Positions 1 to 11,126 are shown, numbered from the stretch's first letter. The stretch: DNA of 64,000 nucleotides from an uncultured Christensenellaceae bacterium (GCA_910588465.1 CAJUOP010000009.1:15131-79130); one strand, 5' to 3'. The notes: generated by a model from the letters alone, not told the origin. A program made the numbers and translations.

Positions 1-1
1 C

Positions 2-1585
2 GCCACCTGCTCGCTGGGCGAGCGGGACGACGTGATCGTGGTTTCGTCCGTGTCCTGCATTTACGGCTTGGGCGCGCCCGAGGAGTTTTTCCGCCTGGGC
101 ATTTCGCTCCGTCCCGGTCAGGCGCTCGCGCGGGACGAGCTGCTGCGCAGGCTCGTCGAAATTCAGTATTCCCGCAATGATACCGACTTTAAACGCTCCA
201 CCTTCCGCGTGCGCGGCGACGTGGTGGAAATCTTTCCCGCCTCTAATTCGGAGGTGGCGATCCGCGCGGAGTTTTTCGGCGACGAGATAGAGGCGCTGGG
301 CGAAATCGACGTGGTGACGGGAAAAATCGTTTCTCAGCTCAAACACGCGGTCGTATTTCCCGCCAGCCATTACGCAGTGGGAAGCGAGCGGCTGCAAAGC
401 GCGCTGGCATTTATCGAGCAGGATATGCAGGGCGAGGTGAAGGCGTTCGAGGAAGCGGGCAAGCTGCTCGAAGCGCAGAGGCTGTCCCAGCGAACCGAAC
501 ACGATTTGGAAATGATGCGCGAGATCGGCTATTGCTCGGGCGTGGAAAACTATTCCCGTTACTTCGACGGCAGAAATCCGGGCGAGCCGTCGTTTACCCT
601 GCTCGACTATTTCCCCAAAAATTTTCTGGTATTTATCGACGAGAGCCACATGACCATTCCTCAGATCCGCGCCATGTATCACGGCGACTTGTCGCGCAAG
701 ACCAATCTGGTCGAATACGGCTTCCGCCTGAAATCGGCGTTCGATAACCGCCCTCTTACCTTCGAGGAGTTCGATGCGCGCGTGCCGCAGCTCATCTGCG
801 TTTCGGCGACGCCCGCCCCCTACGAGCTGGGAGAGGCGGGGCAGGTGGTGGAGCAGCTCATCCGCCCCACGGGACTTTTGGACCCTCCCGTAACCGTAAA
901 GCCCACGAAGGGACAGATCGACGATCTGCTCTCCGAAGTGCGCGAAACGGTGAAAGGAGGGGGGCGTGTCCTCGTTACCACCCTTACAAAGCGCATGGCG
1001 GAGAGCCTGACCGATTATTTAAAGGAAAATTCGGTCAAGGTGCGCTATATGCATTCGGACATCGACGCGCTGGAACGCATCGACATTGTGAACGGGTTGC
1101 GGTCGGGCGAGTTCGACGTGCTGTGCGGGATCAACCTGCTGCGCGAGGGGCTGGACTTGCCCGAGGTAAAGCTGGTCGCCATTCTCGACGCGGACAAGGA
1201 GGGCTTCTTGCGCAGCGAGACCTCGCTGGTGCAGACCATCGGGCGCGCCGCCCGTAACGCCGAGGGGCGCGTCATTATGTACGCCGACGAGATGACGGGC
1301 AGCATGGAGCGCGCGATTCGCGAGACGAACCGCCGCCGTGCCGTGCAGGAGGAATACAACAAAGCGCACGGCATCGTGCCCAGAACCATCGTAAAAGAGG
1401 TGAAATCGTCGCTTGCCATTACGGGCAAGGCGAAAAAGACGGACGATATTAAAATGAAGGATATCCCCGAGGAGATCGAAAAGCTGAAAGCTCTGATGAA
1501 GGTGGCTTCGGCGCAGTTGGACTTCGAGCGGGCGATCGAAATACGGGAAGCGATTGCGGAGCTGAGAAAGCGGCTTCGCAGATAG
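2..1585 (+). CDS. uvrB: UvrABC system protein B (5'-truncated by window edge)
   Basis: DNA-damage-loading helicase of nucleotide excision repair; it takes the lesion from UvrA and positions UvrC. The frame is open from base 2, so only the 5' part lies outside the window. Visible are the VSCIYGLG segment after the early helicase motifs, the SATPAPYE motif, the motif VI-like QTIGRAARN segment, and a C-terminal UVR domain (DFERAIEIREAI) that contacts UvrC. The ATG at 32 is internal and is not the true start. It stops 14 bases before the HAD-family gene and lies in the same direction as uvrA, as is common in Firmicutes. Family assignment is secure; nothing unusual is seen in the visible part. Confidence 0.97.
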   Translation, partial: ATCSLGERDDVIVVSSVSCIYGLGAPEEFFRLGISLRPGQALARDELLRRLVEIQYSRNDTDFKRSTFRVRGDVVEIFPASNSEVAIRAEFFGDEIEALGEIDVVTGKIVSQLKHAVVFPASHYAVGSERLQSALAFIEQDMQGEVKAFEEAGKLLEAQRLSQRTEHDLEMMREIGYCSGVENYSRYFDGRNPGEPSFTLLDYFPKNFLVFIDESHMTIPQIRAMYHGDLSRKTNLVEYGFRLKSAFDNRPLTFEEFDARVPQLICVSATPAPYELGEAGQVVEQLIRPTGLLDPPVTVKPTKGQIDDLLSEVRETVKGGGRVLVTTLTKRMAESLTDYLKENSVKVRYMHSDIDALERIDIVNGLRSGEFDVLCGINLLREGLDLPEVKLVAILDADKEGFLRSETSLVQTIGRAARNAEGRVIMYADEMTGSMERAIRETNRRRAVQEEYNKAHGIVPRTIVKEVKSSLAITGKAKKTDDIKMKDIPEEIEKLKALMKVASAQLDFERAIEIREAIAELRKRLRR

Positions 1586-1599
1586 AGGAGGAAACGCAA

Positions 1600-2187
1600 A
1601 TGAAAATCGCTGTCGATATCGACGATACGTTAAATATCGTCGACCGCCTGGGCAGGGCGGGCGCGTACATAGAGAAAAAGGGTCTGCCCTTTCGCGTAAA
1701 GGAGCCCGATTCCAACTTCTTTGTAAAGGTGTACGATTGGAAGTTAGAGGACGTGCTGGCGTTTATGCGCGACGGCGGGATTACCGCGTTTACGGATGCG
1801 CCCGCGCGTAAGGGCGCGAAGGAGGCGCTCGCGGGCTGGCGGGAAGCGGGGCACGAAGTGATCATTTTAACCGCGCGGTTAAAGGATTGGTTCGTGAATC
1901 CCGTAAACGTCTCCCGCGACTGGTTGGAAAAGCGGAAGATCCCCTACGATTCGATCGTGGCGGAAATAGCGGACAAGGGAACGTACTGCAAGGAACACGG
2001 GATTTCGGTGCTGGTGGACGACAATCTGGAAAATTGTCTGTCCGCGCAGAATTTGGGGGTATACGCCGTGCTCGCCGTGGGAAAACATAATATATCGCGC
2101 GCGCGGGAAATCAATTTCGGCGGTTCCAACTGGAAACAGATCGACGAAGCGGTGCGGTTTATCGCCGCGTCCTCACTGTCATTCTGA
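1600..2187 (+). CDS. HAD-superfamily 5'-nucleotidase-like phosphatase
   Basis: 195-residue soluble protein. The N-terminal DIDDT (residues 6-10) is the HAD nucleophile/acid motif, TAR (91-93) fits motif II, K126 fits motif III and VDD (139-141) fits motif IV. Size and motifs resemble the 5'(3')-deoxyribonucleotidase (NT5C-type) branch, so a nucleotide monophosphatase role is plausible but the substrate is unknown. It starts 14 bases after uvrB with a GAGGAGG ribosome site, so it is probably co-transcribed and might serve nucleotide salvage after excision repair (inference). The last codons (SLSF-stop) lie inside a dispersed repeat: the TGA is the repeat's TTCTGAG. The native C-terminus may therefore have been altered by repeat insertion. 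Confidence 0.8.
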   Translation: MKIAVDIDDTLNIVDRLGRAGAYIEKKGLPFRVKEPDSNFFVKVYDWKLEDVLAFMRDGGITAFTDAPARKGAKEALAGWREAGHEVIILTARLKDWFVNPVNVSRDWLEKRKIPYDSIVAEIADKGTYCKEHGISVLVDDNLENCLSAQNLGVYAVLAVGKHNISRAREINFGGSNWKQIDEAVRFIAASSLSF

Positions 2188-2278
2188 GCCCCCTTGCGGG
2201 GCGAAGAATCCTACAATACGTAAGTCAAACGACCATGGGATTCTTCACGTCGGGCTTACGCCCTCGTTCAGAATGACA
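2177..2278. repeat. Dispersed repeat, inverted pair (copy 1)
   Basis: Two arms in opposite orientation: 2177-2211 begins TGTCATTCTGAG and ends GAAGAATCC; 2237-2278 begins GGGATTCTTC and ends CAGAATGACA. Each arm has its own small palindromic centre. The first arm provides the stop codon of the upstream HAD gene. Confidence 0.85.
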
Positions 2279-2323
2279 AAAAAGTGAGACGGCGGATTTC
2301 AACACACAATACAAGGAAACGTT

Positions 2324-5137
<2,814 letters not shown>

Positions 5138-5160
5138 GCGCGTTGCGCGAAGGAAAATAA

Positions 5161-6345
5161 GTGAACGTAGAAATGCAAAAATTAGGCGCGGAGCATTCCG
5201 CGATACGGGAAATATTCGAGCAGGCGAACGCGCGCGCCCTGCAAATCGGCAGAGAGAACGTGTTCGACTTCTCGCTCGGAAATCCCAACGTGCCCGCGCC
5301 CGATTGCGTACAAGAGGAGCTGAAACGACTGGTGAGCGAAATGCCGCCCGAGCGGCTCCACGGCTATTCCTCGGCGGCGGGGCTGCCCGAGGTGCGCGAA
5401 CGCGTGGCTGATTACTTGCGGGGCACGTTCGGCGCGAACGCGAGAGCAGAGCTTATCTATATGACCTGCGGCGCCTCCTCGTCGCTGACGGCAACGTTCG
5501 GCGGCATTTTAAACAGGGGAGAGGAGGTGCTTGTCCTCGCGCCCTACTTTCCCGAATATCGGGTGTTTATCTCGCAGGCGGGCGGGTTGATGAAGCCCGT
5601 GCGCACGGACGAAAATTTTCATATCGACGCGCAGGCGGTCGAGGCGGCGATCACCCCAAAAACGCGGGCGATCGTGGTGAACTCGCCCAACAACCCTTCG
5701 GGCGCGGTGTACGGGGCGGCGGAGCTGCAAGCGCTTTGCAAAGTGCTTTCGCGCAAGAGCGCGGAGTACGGCGCGCGCATTTTTCTGATCGCGGACGAAC
5801 CTTACCGCGAGCTGACCTACGGCGCGGACGTGCCCTATCTCATGAACTTCTACGCGGACACGGTGGTGTGCTATTCCTTTTCCAAGTCCCTCTCGTTGGC
5901 GGGCGAAAGAATCGGGTTTGCGGCGGTCAACGCGGACATGGAGGGGGCAAAGGACGTGTTTGCCGCCATTTCGGGCGCGGCGCGGGCGGCGGGCTACGTG
6001 TGCGCGCCCACGCTCTTCCAGCGGGTTTGCGCGCACAGCCTGGGCAAGACGGGCGAGTTAAGCGTATACGGCGGCAACCGCACGCTTTTATACGGCGCGC
6101 TTGCGGACATGGGGTATGCGTGCAACAAGCCCGAGGGTGCGTTTTATTTGTTCGTAAAATCGCCCGAGCCCTCCGCGGCGGCGTTCTGCGCGCGGGCGAA
6201 AAAGTACGGTCTGTTTTTCGTCCCGTCCGACTCCTTCGGGGTGGAGGGGTACGCGCGTATTTCCTATTGCGTAAAGCGTGAGATGATCGAGCGGAGCCTT
6301 CCCGCATTCCGCGCGTTGGCAGAGGAATACGGGCTCGTAAAATAA
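5161..6345 (+). CDS. PLP-dependent aminotransferase, class I/II
   Basis: 394-residue fold-type I aminotransferase of the aspartate aminotransferase family. Visible motifs: the SFSKSLSLAGER segment with the presumed pyridoxal-phosphate Schiff-base lysine K242, NSPNNPSGAVY for cofactor and substrate contacts, and ADEPYRELTY. I chose the GTG at 5161, which follows AAGGA and gives the expected N-terminus. It starts 23 bases after uvrA, so co-transcription is likely though the functions are unrelated. Substrate specificity (aspartate, aromatic or alanine) cannot be read from sequence alone. Confidence 0.88.
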   Translation: MNVEMQKLGAEHSAIREIFEQANARALQIGRENVFDFSLGNPNVPAPDCVQEELKRLVSEMPPERLHGYSSAAGLPEVRERVADYLRGTFGANARAELIYMTCGASSSLTATFGGILNRGEEVLVLAPYFPEYRVFISQAGGLMKPVRTDENFHIDAQAVEAAITPKTRAIVVNSPNNPSGAVYGAAELQALCKVLSRKSAEYGARIFLIADEPYRELTYGADVPYLMNFYADTVVCYSFSKSLSLAGERIGFAAVNADMEGAKDVFAAISGAARAAGYVCAPTLFQRVCAHSLGKTGELSVYGGNRTLLYGALADMGYACNKPEGAFYLFVKSPEPSAAAFCARAKKYGLFFVPSDSFGVEGYARISYCVKREMIERSLPAFRALAEEYGLVK

Positions 6346-6349
6346 ATTC

Positions 6350-6394
6350 GTAAAAAAAATAAAACCCCCGCACGCCGATTGCGTGCGGGGGGGG
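6350..6394 (-). terminator. Hairpin with U-tract only on the minus strand
   Basis: Perfect 11-bp stem CCCCCGCACGC/GCGTGCGGGGG (6365-6375 and 6381-6391) with a 5-base loop. The T-tract follows only when read on the minus strand (TTTTATTTTTTTTACG). Both flanking genes are on the plus strand. Confidence 0.55.
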
Positions 6395-6560
6395 CAAGGC
6401 GGTTGCGCCTTTACAATCCGAAACGGAAAGATACGAATTACGAGCGATATTATTTTGCTGTGCAAATATTTTCTTGTGACAAGCGATTTCTTACTCGGGT
6501 TGGAAAATTAGAGGGGGCGTGCGGGCGCGTTCTCCGTTTTTTTCCGAAATTTCCAAATTA

Positions 6561-6590
6561 CGAATAGAAAAATTTTTCCTCCGCATAATG
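6561..6590 (+). promoter_or_regulatory. Candidate forespore sigma (sigma-G/F type) promoter of spoVT
   Basis: CGAATA (6561-6566), 17 bases, then CATAATG (6584-6590). This resembles the sigma-G pattern TGAATA-N17-CATACTA, the class known to drive spoVT in Bacillus. The predicted start falls just before the ribosome site. Confidence 0.45.
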
Positions 6591-6611
6591 ACAATATACG
6601 GAGGAAATTTT
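6571..6611. promoter_or_regulatory. Inverted repeat spanning the spoVT -10 and ribosome site
   Basis: TTTCCTCCG (6575-6583) is matched by CGGAGGAAA at 6599-6607, around a 15-base AT-rich spacer that contains the -10. The right arm includes the GGAGG ribosome site. It may be an operator for SpoVT itself. Confidence 0.4.
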
Positions 6612-6614
6612 TAT

Positions 6615-7160
6615 ATGAAGGCTACGGGAATTGTAAGACGGATTGACGAGCTCGGCAGGGTGGTCATTCCCAAAGAGATAAGAAGAACGCTTCGGATTCG
6701 GGAAGGAGACCCGTTAGAGCTGTTTACCGACCGCGACGAGCTGATGTTAAAAAAGTATTCGCCCATTGCGTCGATCGAGCGGTTTGCGGAAGCGACCGCC
6801 AAGTCGCTGAACGAGCAGAGCGGATATCTTGCCGCAATTTGCGATACGGACGGTGTGCTCGCGGCGTTCGGTACCAATAAAAAGCTGTTTACGGGCAAGC
6901 GCGTTTCGGATAAAATGACCGAGGTGATGAACTCGCGCAGGTGCTACCTTGCCAATAAGGCGGAGGGAGGCGACGTGTTTCCCGTCGACGCGGAGAGCGG
7001 CGCGGAGATCACGGCGGAATTCGTGGTGCCCATCGTGTCGAACGGCGACTGTCTGGGCGCGGTGGTGCTGCTTTCGTTCGAAGAGGGCGCGCTTATGGAT
7101 CCCGCGGCGGTCAAGCTTGCCCGTCTTACGGCGGACATCATCGCCAATCAGTTCGAGTAA
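6615..7160 (+). CDS. spoVT: Stage V sporulation protein T
   Basis: 181-residue AbrB-family transcription factor that tunes late forespore genes. The N-terminal swapped-hairpin DNA-binding domain is nearly invariant in the family (ATGIVRRIDELGRVVIPKEI, residues 3-22), followed by a GAF-like C-terminal domain. The ATG at 6615, eight bases after a strong GGAGG, gives the canonical N-terminus; an upstream in-frame extension to 6519 has no family support. It is followed by a YabM-like flippase and yabN, the same order as in Bacillus subtilis, which supports orthology. Confidence 0.95.
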   Translation: MKATGIVRRIDELGRVVIPKEIRRTLRIREGDPLELFTDRDELMLKKYSPIASIERFAEATAKSLNEQSGYLAAICDTDGVLAAFGTNKKLFTGKRVSDKMTEVMNSRRCYLANKAEGGDVFPVDAESGAEITAEFVVPIVSNGDCLGAVVLLSFEEGALMDPAAVKLARLTADIIANQFE

Positions 7161-7198
7161 CGGCGTTCCACCGTACGGCGAAAGCCGTCGGTTACATA

Positions 7199-8650
7199 AT
7201 GAAACACAAACGGTTTATTCGGAATATGGCGCTTTTAACGGCGGGGAGCTTTCTCGCCAAGGGGCTGGGCGCGCTCTACCGTATTCCGCTTACCAATCTT
7301 TTGGGCGGGTACGGCGCGGGGTTATATCAAATGGCGTACCCGTTTTTTTGCGTGCTGCTAACCTTTTCGTCGGCGGGGATCCCGAACGCCTTTTCGCGCA
7401 TGATCGCCCGCGAAACCGCGCTGGGGCGGGAGAACGGCGGCACCGTAAGGGTGGCGTTAAAGCTGTTTGCGCTGCTGGGGCTGGCGGGCACGGCGCTCAT
7501 GTGTCTGTTTGCGCCCTTTATGTGCGGCTTGCAGGGGGATAACAACCTGCTCCGCTGTTATTTCGCGCTGGCGCCCTCGGTATTCCTCGTGGCGCTCATC
7601 GCCGTGCTGCGCGGGTACTTTCAGGGCAAGAACGACATGAAGCCCACCGTCTTTTCCGAGCTGTTGGAGCAAATCGTAAAGGCGGGCGCGGGCACCGTTC
7701 TGGCGCTTCGGTTTTCGCATGATCCCGCCCGCGCCGTCGCGTATACGCTGCTTGCGGTCACGCTTTCGGAGGTCGCTGCGCTCGGTTATCTGCTTTTGCG
7801 CTATCGGCAGGAGCGGCGCCCCCGTTCGCTTGCGGTGAAAAAAGTTTCGGGCTCGGACATCTTCGGGGCGGCGTTCCCCGTAATGACCGCCAGCGCGCTG
7901 CTGCCCCTTTCGCAGACGGTGGACAGTATTTTGATCGTGCGCCTGCTCGCCCGCCGCACGTCGCGCGCGGTCACGCTGTACGGGCTGTTTTCGGGCGGGG
8001 CGCTCTCCCTCATCAATCTGCCCGCCTCCGTGTGCTACGGGCTTGCCGTGGCGGTCGTACCCGCCGTTTCCTCCTGCTTTGCGCGGGGCGAAGAGGAAGA
8101 GGGGCGGCGGCGCGCGCTTTACGCCCTGGCGCTTACCGTGGGGCTTGCCGCGCCCTGCGCCGCGGGGTTGTTCCTGTTCGCCCGTCCCATCGTGAGCCTG
8201 CTGTACTCCTCCCTTTCGGCGGCGGACGCGGAGCTGCTGGTCTCCGTTCTGCGGCTGACTTCCGTTTCGGCGGTGACGCTCGCCGCGGTCGATACGCTCT
8301 CCGCCTGCCTTACGGGAATGGGTAGGGCGAAGTATGCGGCGGGGGCGATGGCTTGCGCCGTCGCGGTAAAGTTCGCGTTGCAGCTATTGCTGGTGCCCTC
8401 GCTCTCGGTGGGCGGAGCGGCGATCGCGGCAAACGTCTGCTATCTGGTTGCTTTTTTCCTCGATTTGGTTTATACTGTAAAAAAATCGGTTGGAAGGAAA
8501 AAGAAACATGATTACGGTAATCGGCTTGGGGACGGAGAAGGACGGCTTCACGATGAAAGCGTGGAAGGCGTTGCAGAGGGCGGACAAGGTTCTGCTCCGC
8601 ACGCAGTTCCCCTGTGCGGAAAGCTTAAAAGAAGCGGGGATCGCGTTTGA
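7199..8650 (+). CDS. yabM: YabM/SpoVB-type MOP flippase with frameshifted 3' end
   Basis: Polytopic membrane protein of the polysaccharide-biosynthesis/SpoVB branch of the MOP superfamily, presumably moving lipid-linked precursors across the membrane. The N-terminus (LTAGSFLAKGLGALYRIPL, residues 14-32) is the family hallmark and about 12-14 hydrophobic segments follow. Position between spoVT and yabN argues for YabM. The open frame overlaps yabN by 143 bases and its last ~57 residues are charged, glycine-rich and unlike the family. Re-reading one base in the seven-A run at 8479-8485 gives a short tail ending in TGA at 8509-8511, making a 4-base ATGA overlap with yabN. The native product is therefore probably about 437 residues. 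Confidence 0.85.
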   Translation: MKHKRFIRNMALLTAGSFLAKGLGALYRIPLTNLLGGYGAGLYQMAYPFFCVLLTFSSAGIPNAFSRMIARETALGRENGGTVRVALKLFALLGLAGTALMCLFAPFMCGLQGDNNLLRCYFALAPSVFLVALIAVLRGYFQGKNDMKPTVFSELLEQIVKAGAGTVLALRFSHDPARAVAYTLLAVTLSEVAALGYLLLRYRQERRPRSLAVKKVSGSDIFGAAFPVMTASALLPLSQTVDSILIVRLLARRTSRAVTLYGLFSGGALSLINLPASVCYGLAVAVVPAVSSCFARGEEEEGRRRALYALALTVGLAAPCAAGLFLFARPIVSLLYSSLSAADAELLVSVLRLTSVSAVTLAAVDTLSACLTGMGRAKYAAGAMACAVAVKFALQLLLVPSLSVGGAAIAANVCYLVAFFLDLVYTVKKSVGRKKKHDYGNRLGDGEGRLHDESVEGVAEGGQGSAPHAVPLCGKLKRSGDRV

Positions 8651-9914
8651 CACGCTGGACGCGGTGTACGAAAAGAGCAGGAATTACGATACGCTCGCAA
8701 AGAATCTTGCGGCTGAGGTCGTGCGGCAAAGCGAGGGCTGCGAGCTGTGCTATTGCGTGGACGGCGGCGTTTCCGAGGACAGAGCGGCGCGGCTGCTGTT
8801 AAACAGAAAGGATGTGAAAGCGATCGACGGCGTAAGCAAAGGCGAACGGGCGGCGGCGCGGGCGCGCCTTACGGGCGCGTATCAGTCCGTTTCCGCGTTC
8901 GAGCTGAGCGGGAGGGAGCTTGCGCTTCCCCTCGTCGTTTACGACGTGGCGAGCCGCGAGATCGCGGGGGATATCAAGCTGCTGCTTGCCGAGCGGTTTG
9001 GCGACGAGGCGCCCGCGCTCTATCTGCACGGCGACGGGCAAAAGGAGATCCCCTTGTTCGAGGCGGACAGGCAGGAGGCGTACGGGGCGGAGACGGCGCT
9101 CGTCGTGTTCGATATGCCGCTTTTGCAAAAGAAGCGGTTCGGCTTTTCGGACGTCGTGGAAATATTGCGCCGCCTGCGTGCGCCCGACGGGTGTCCGTGG
9201 GACAGGGCGCAGACGCACGCGAGCATCCGCATCAACGCGTTGGAGGAGGCGTACGAGCTGGTCGACGCGATCGACCGAGGCGACCCCGACCGTATGCGCG
9301 AGGAGGCGGGCGACGTGCTGATGCAGGCGCTCTTCCATACGCTGATCGAGGAGGAGCGGGGCGCGTTTACCGTAACGGACGTTTTAAGCGAGCTGTGCGA
9401 AAAGCTCATCACCCGCCACACGCACGTGTTCGGGCAGGACAAGGCTTCGGGGGCGGACGGCGCGCTTTCGGTATGGGACAAAAACAAGATGGCGGAAAAG
9501 GGACAAAAGACGTACTCGGACGCGGTGAACGACGTGCCCGAATGCTTCCCCGCCTTGCTGCGCGCGCAGAAAATTGCCAAGCGGGTCTGCAAGGGCGGCT
9601 GGAATTTTACCTCGTTCGAAAAGAATCTGGACAAGCTTTACGAGGAAATCGACGAGCTGAAAGAGGCGGAAAAGTCGGGGAACAAATCGGCTGTCGCGGC
9701 GGAGCTGGGCGACATTTACATGACGCTCGCGCACGTGGCGCACGGGCTGGGAACGGATTCGGAGCAGGCGCTTTTGGACACGGTGAAAAAGGTTGCCGCG
9801 CGCTATAACGAATGGGAGAAGCTGGTGCTTGCGGACGGAAAGGACGTGCACGATCTTTCAGATGAAGAGTGGCTGTTCTACTATCGGAAAGCCAAAGCGG
9901 CGGTAAAGGCGTAA
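8508..9914 (+). CDS. yabN: YabN: tetrapyrrole methylase-like domain fused to MazG
   Basis: 468-residue fusion. Residues 1 to about 215 resemble the TP-methylase fold (MITVIGLGTEKDG start); the rest is a MazG nucleoside-triphosphate pyrophosphohydrolase with the CPWDRAQTH and LEEAYELVDAI/EEAGDVLMQ metal-binding acidic motifs and a second MazG-like half (KLYEEIDELKEAE, AAELGDIYMTL). MazG enzymes hydrolyse NTPs, probably for house-cleaning; the role of the methylase half is unknown. The ATG at 8508 follows GGAAGGAAA and is preferred over the in-frame ATG at 8490. It overlaps the flippase gene. Confidence 0.9.
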   Translation: MITVIGLGTEKDGFTMKAWKALQRADKVLLRTQFPCAESLKEAGIAFDTLDAVYEKSRNYDTLAKNLAAEVVRQSEGCELCYCVDGGVSEDRAARLLLNRKDVKAIDGVSKGERAAARARLTGAYQSVSAFELSGRELALPLVVYDVASREIAGDIKLLLAERFGDEAPALYLHGDGQKEIPLFEADRQEAYGAETALVVFDMPLLQKKRFGFSDVVEILRRLRAPDGCPWDRAQTHASIRINALEEAYELVDAIDRGDPDRMREEAGDVLMQALFHTLIEEERGAFTVTDVLSELCEKLITRHTHVFGQDKASGADGALSVWDKNKMAEKGQKTYSDAVNDVPECFPALLRAQKIAKRVCKGGWNFTSFEKNLDKLYEEIDELKEAEKSGNKSAVAAELGDIYMTLAHVAHGLGTDSEQALLDTVKKVAARYNEWEKLVLADGKDVHDLSDEEWLFYYRKAKAAVKA

Positions 9915-10015
9915 GCGCGTACCGATCGCGGACATGGTAGGTGCGTGCGAAAGAGAATAAACCGTATGTTACGGTACAATGCGGACATGGGCGGGGGATA
10001 AACGAAAACGGGCTT

Positions 10016-10966
10016 ATGGAATACGATTTTTTACATAAACTGAATATCGCGGGCATGGGTACCGCGAACAACGTTTTTTTGGCGCCCCTTGCGGGGTATA
10101 CAAACTATCCCTTCCGCCGTATGTGCGAGCGCTTGGGGGCGGGGCTTACCTTTACGGAAATGGTGAGCTGCAAGGGGCTTTTATACGGCAGCGAGGAAAC
10201 GGAAAAGCTGCTCTATTGCGGAGACGAGCGCCCCAAGGCGGCGCAGATATTCGGGTGCGACCCCGCAATCATGCGCGCCGCGTGCGAGGGGGAGAAGCTG
10301 GCGCCCTTCGATCTTGTGGATATCAACATGGGCTGTCCCATGCCGAAGATCGTGCGCAACGGCGAGGGGAGCGCGCTGCTCGAAAATCTTCCGCTCGCCG
10401 AAAAGGTGATCGCGGAGTGCGCAAAGAGCGGAAAGCGGATCTCGGTAAAATTTCGTATCGGCGTAAACGGCAAGAAATTCGCCGCCGAGTTCGCCCGCCT
10501 GTGCGCGGGTGCGGGGGCGTGCATGATCACGGTGCACGGCAGAACGCGCGAGCAGGTGTATGCGGGCGCACCCGACTATGAGGAGATCGCCGCCGCCAAG
10601 CGCGCCGTTAAAATCCCCGTCATCGCGAACGGCGGGATTTGGTCGGACGAGGACGCCGTAAACACGCTTAACCGCACGGGGGCGGACGGGGTGATGATCG
10701 CCCGCGCCGCGCTCTACCGTCCGCAGGTGTTCTGCGACGTGACGGGAACGAAGCCCGTTCCCATGGCGGAGCTGTTTCCCGTTCAGTTAAAACAAACGCG
10801 CGCGCTGTACGGCGAGCGGTTCGCCTGCGTGTTTATGCGCAAGATGGCGGCGTTCTACATAAAGGGCAGGCGCGACTGCGCGGAATACCGGCGCAGGCTG
10901 TTTGCCGCGCAGACCTCGGACGAGGTGCTTGCTCTCGCCGAAGAGATTTTTAAAAATCGTTCTTAA
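10016..10966 (+). CDS. dus: tRNA-dihydrouridine synthase
   Basis: 316-residue TIM-barrel flavoenzyme reducing uridines in the tRNA D-loop. Motifs: FLAPLAGYTNYPFR near the N-terminus (FMN site), NMGCPMPKIVRNGEG with the proton-donor cysteine near residue 106, and VHGRTREQ, IANGGI and DGVMIARAA. I use the ATG at 10016 because it gives the family N-terminus (MEYDFLHKL); an in-frame GTG at 9941 would add 25 unsupported residues. It lies about 100 bases downstream of yabN. The paralog class (DusB-like or other) cannot be fixed by eye. Confidence 0.92.
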   Translation: MEYDFLHKLNIAGMGTANNVFLAPLAGYTNYPFRRMCERLGAGLTFTEMVSCKGLLYGSEETEKLLYCGDERPKAAQIFGCDPAIMRAACEGEKLAPFDLVDINMGCPMPKIVRNGEGSALLENLPLAEKVIAECAKSGKRISVKFRIGVNGKKFAAEFARLCAGAGACMITVHGRTREQVYAGAPDYEEIAAAKRAVKIPVIANGGIWSDEDAVNTLNRTGADGVMIARAALYRPQVFCDVTGTKPVPMAELFPVQLKQTRALYGERFACVFMRKMAAFYIKGRRDCAEYRRRLFAAQTSDEVLALAEEIFKNRS

Positions 10967-10973
10967 ATTTTAG

Positions 10974-11020
10974 GGGATTCTTCACTATCGTTCAGAATGA
11001 CGTGGAAAAACAGAATGACG
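10974..11020. repeat. Dispersed repeat (short copy 2)
   Basis: GGGGATTCTTCACTATCG then TTCAGAATGACG, followed by a second CAGAATGACG. Same family as the copy at 2177-2278, here in single-arm form. Confidence 0.7.
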
Positions 11021-11039
11021 TAAAAAAGACAAAATTTTC

Positions 11040-11071
11040 CGCCCGCAAATACTTGACGGGCGCTTTTTTTT
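11040..11071 (+). terminator. Intrinsic terminator after dus, overlapping the tetR promoter
   Basis: CGCCCG (11040-11045) pairs with CGGGCG (11057-11062), followed by C and eight T. The -35 of the next promoter lies in its loop and right arm. Confidence 0.7.
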
Positions 11072-11081
11072 GTTCTATAAT
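11053..11081 (+). promoter_or_regulatory. Sigma-A promoter of the TetR-ABC operon
   Basis: TTGACG (11053-11058), 17 bases, TATAAT (11076-11081). Confidence 0.85.
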
Positions 11082-11109
11082 AAAACAAGCGTTTTAAAAC
11101 AACCGTTTT
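11082..11109 (+). promoter_or_regulatory. Tandem palindromic operator, probably for TetR
   Basis: Two adjacent 14-bp near-palindromes differing at one base: AAAACAAGCGTTTT (11082-11095) and AAAACAACCGTTTT (11096-11109). They start directly after the -10, where a bound repressor would block initiation. Confidence 0.75.
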
Positions 11110-11126
11110 CAAACAAGGAGGGAATC

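Noticed and set aside
9941..10015. Longer dus start at GTG 9941
   Set aside because: Adds 25 residues unlike the family; the conserved N-terminus begins at ATG 10016.
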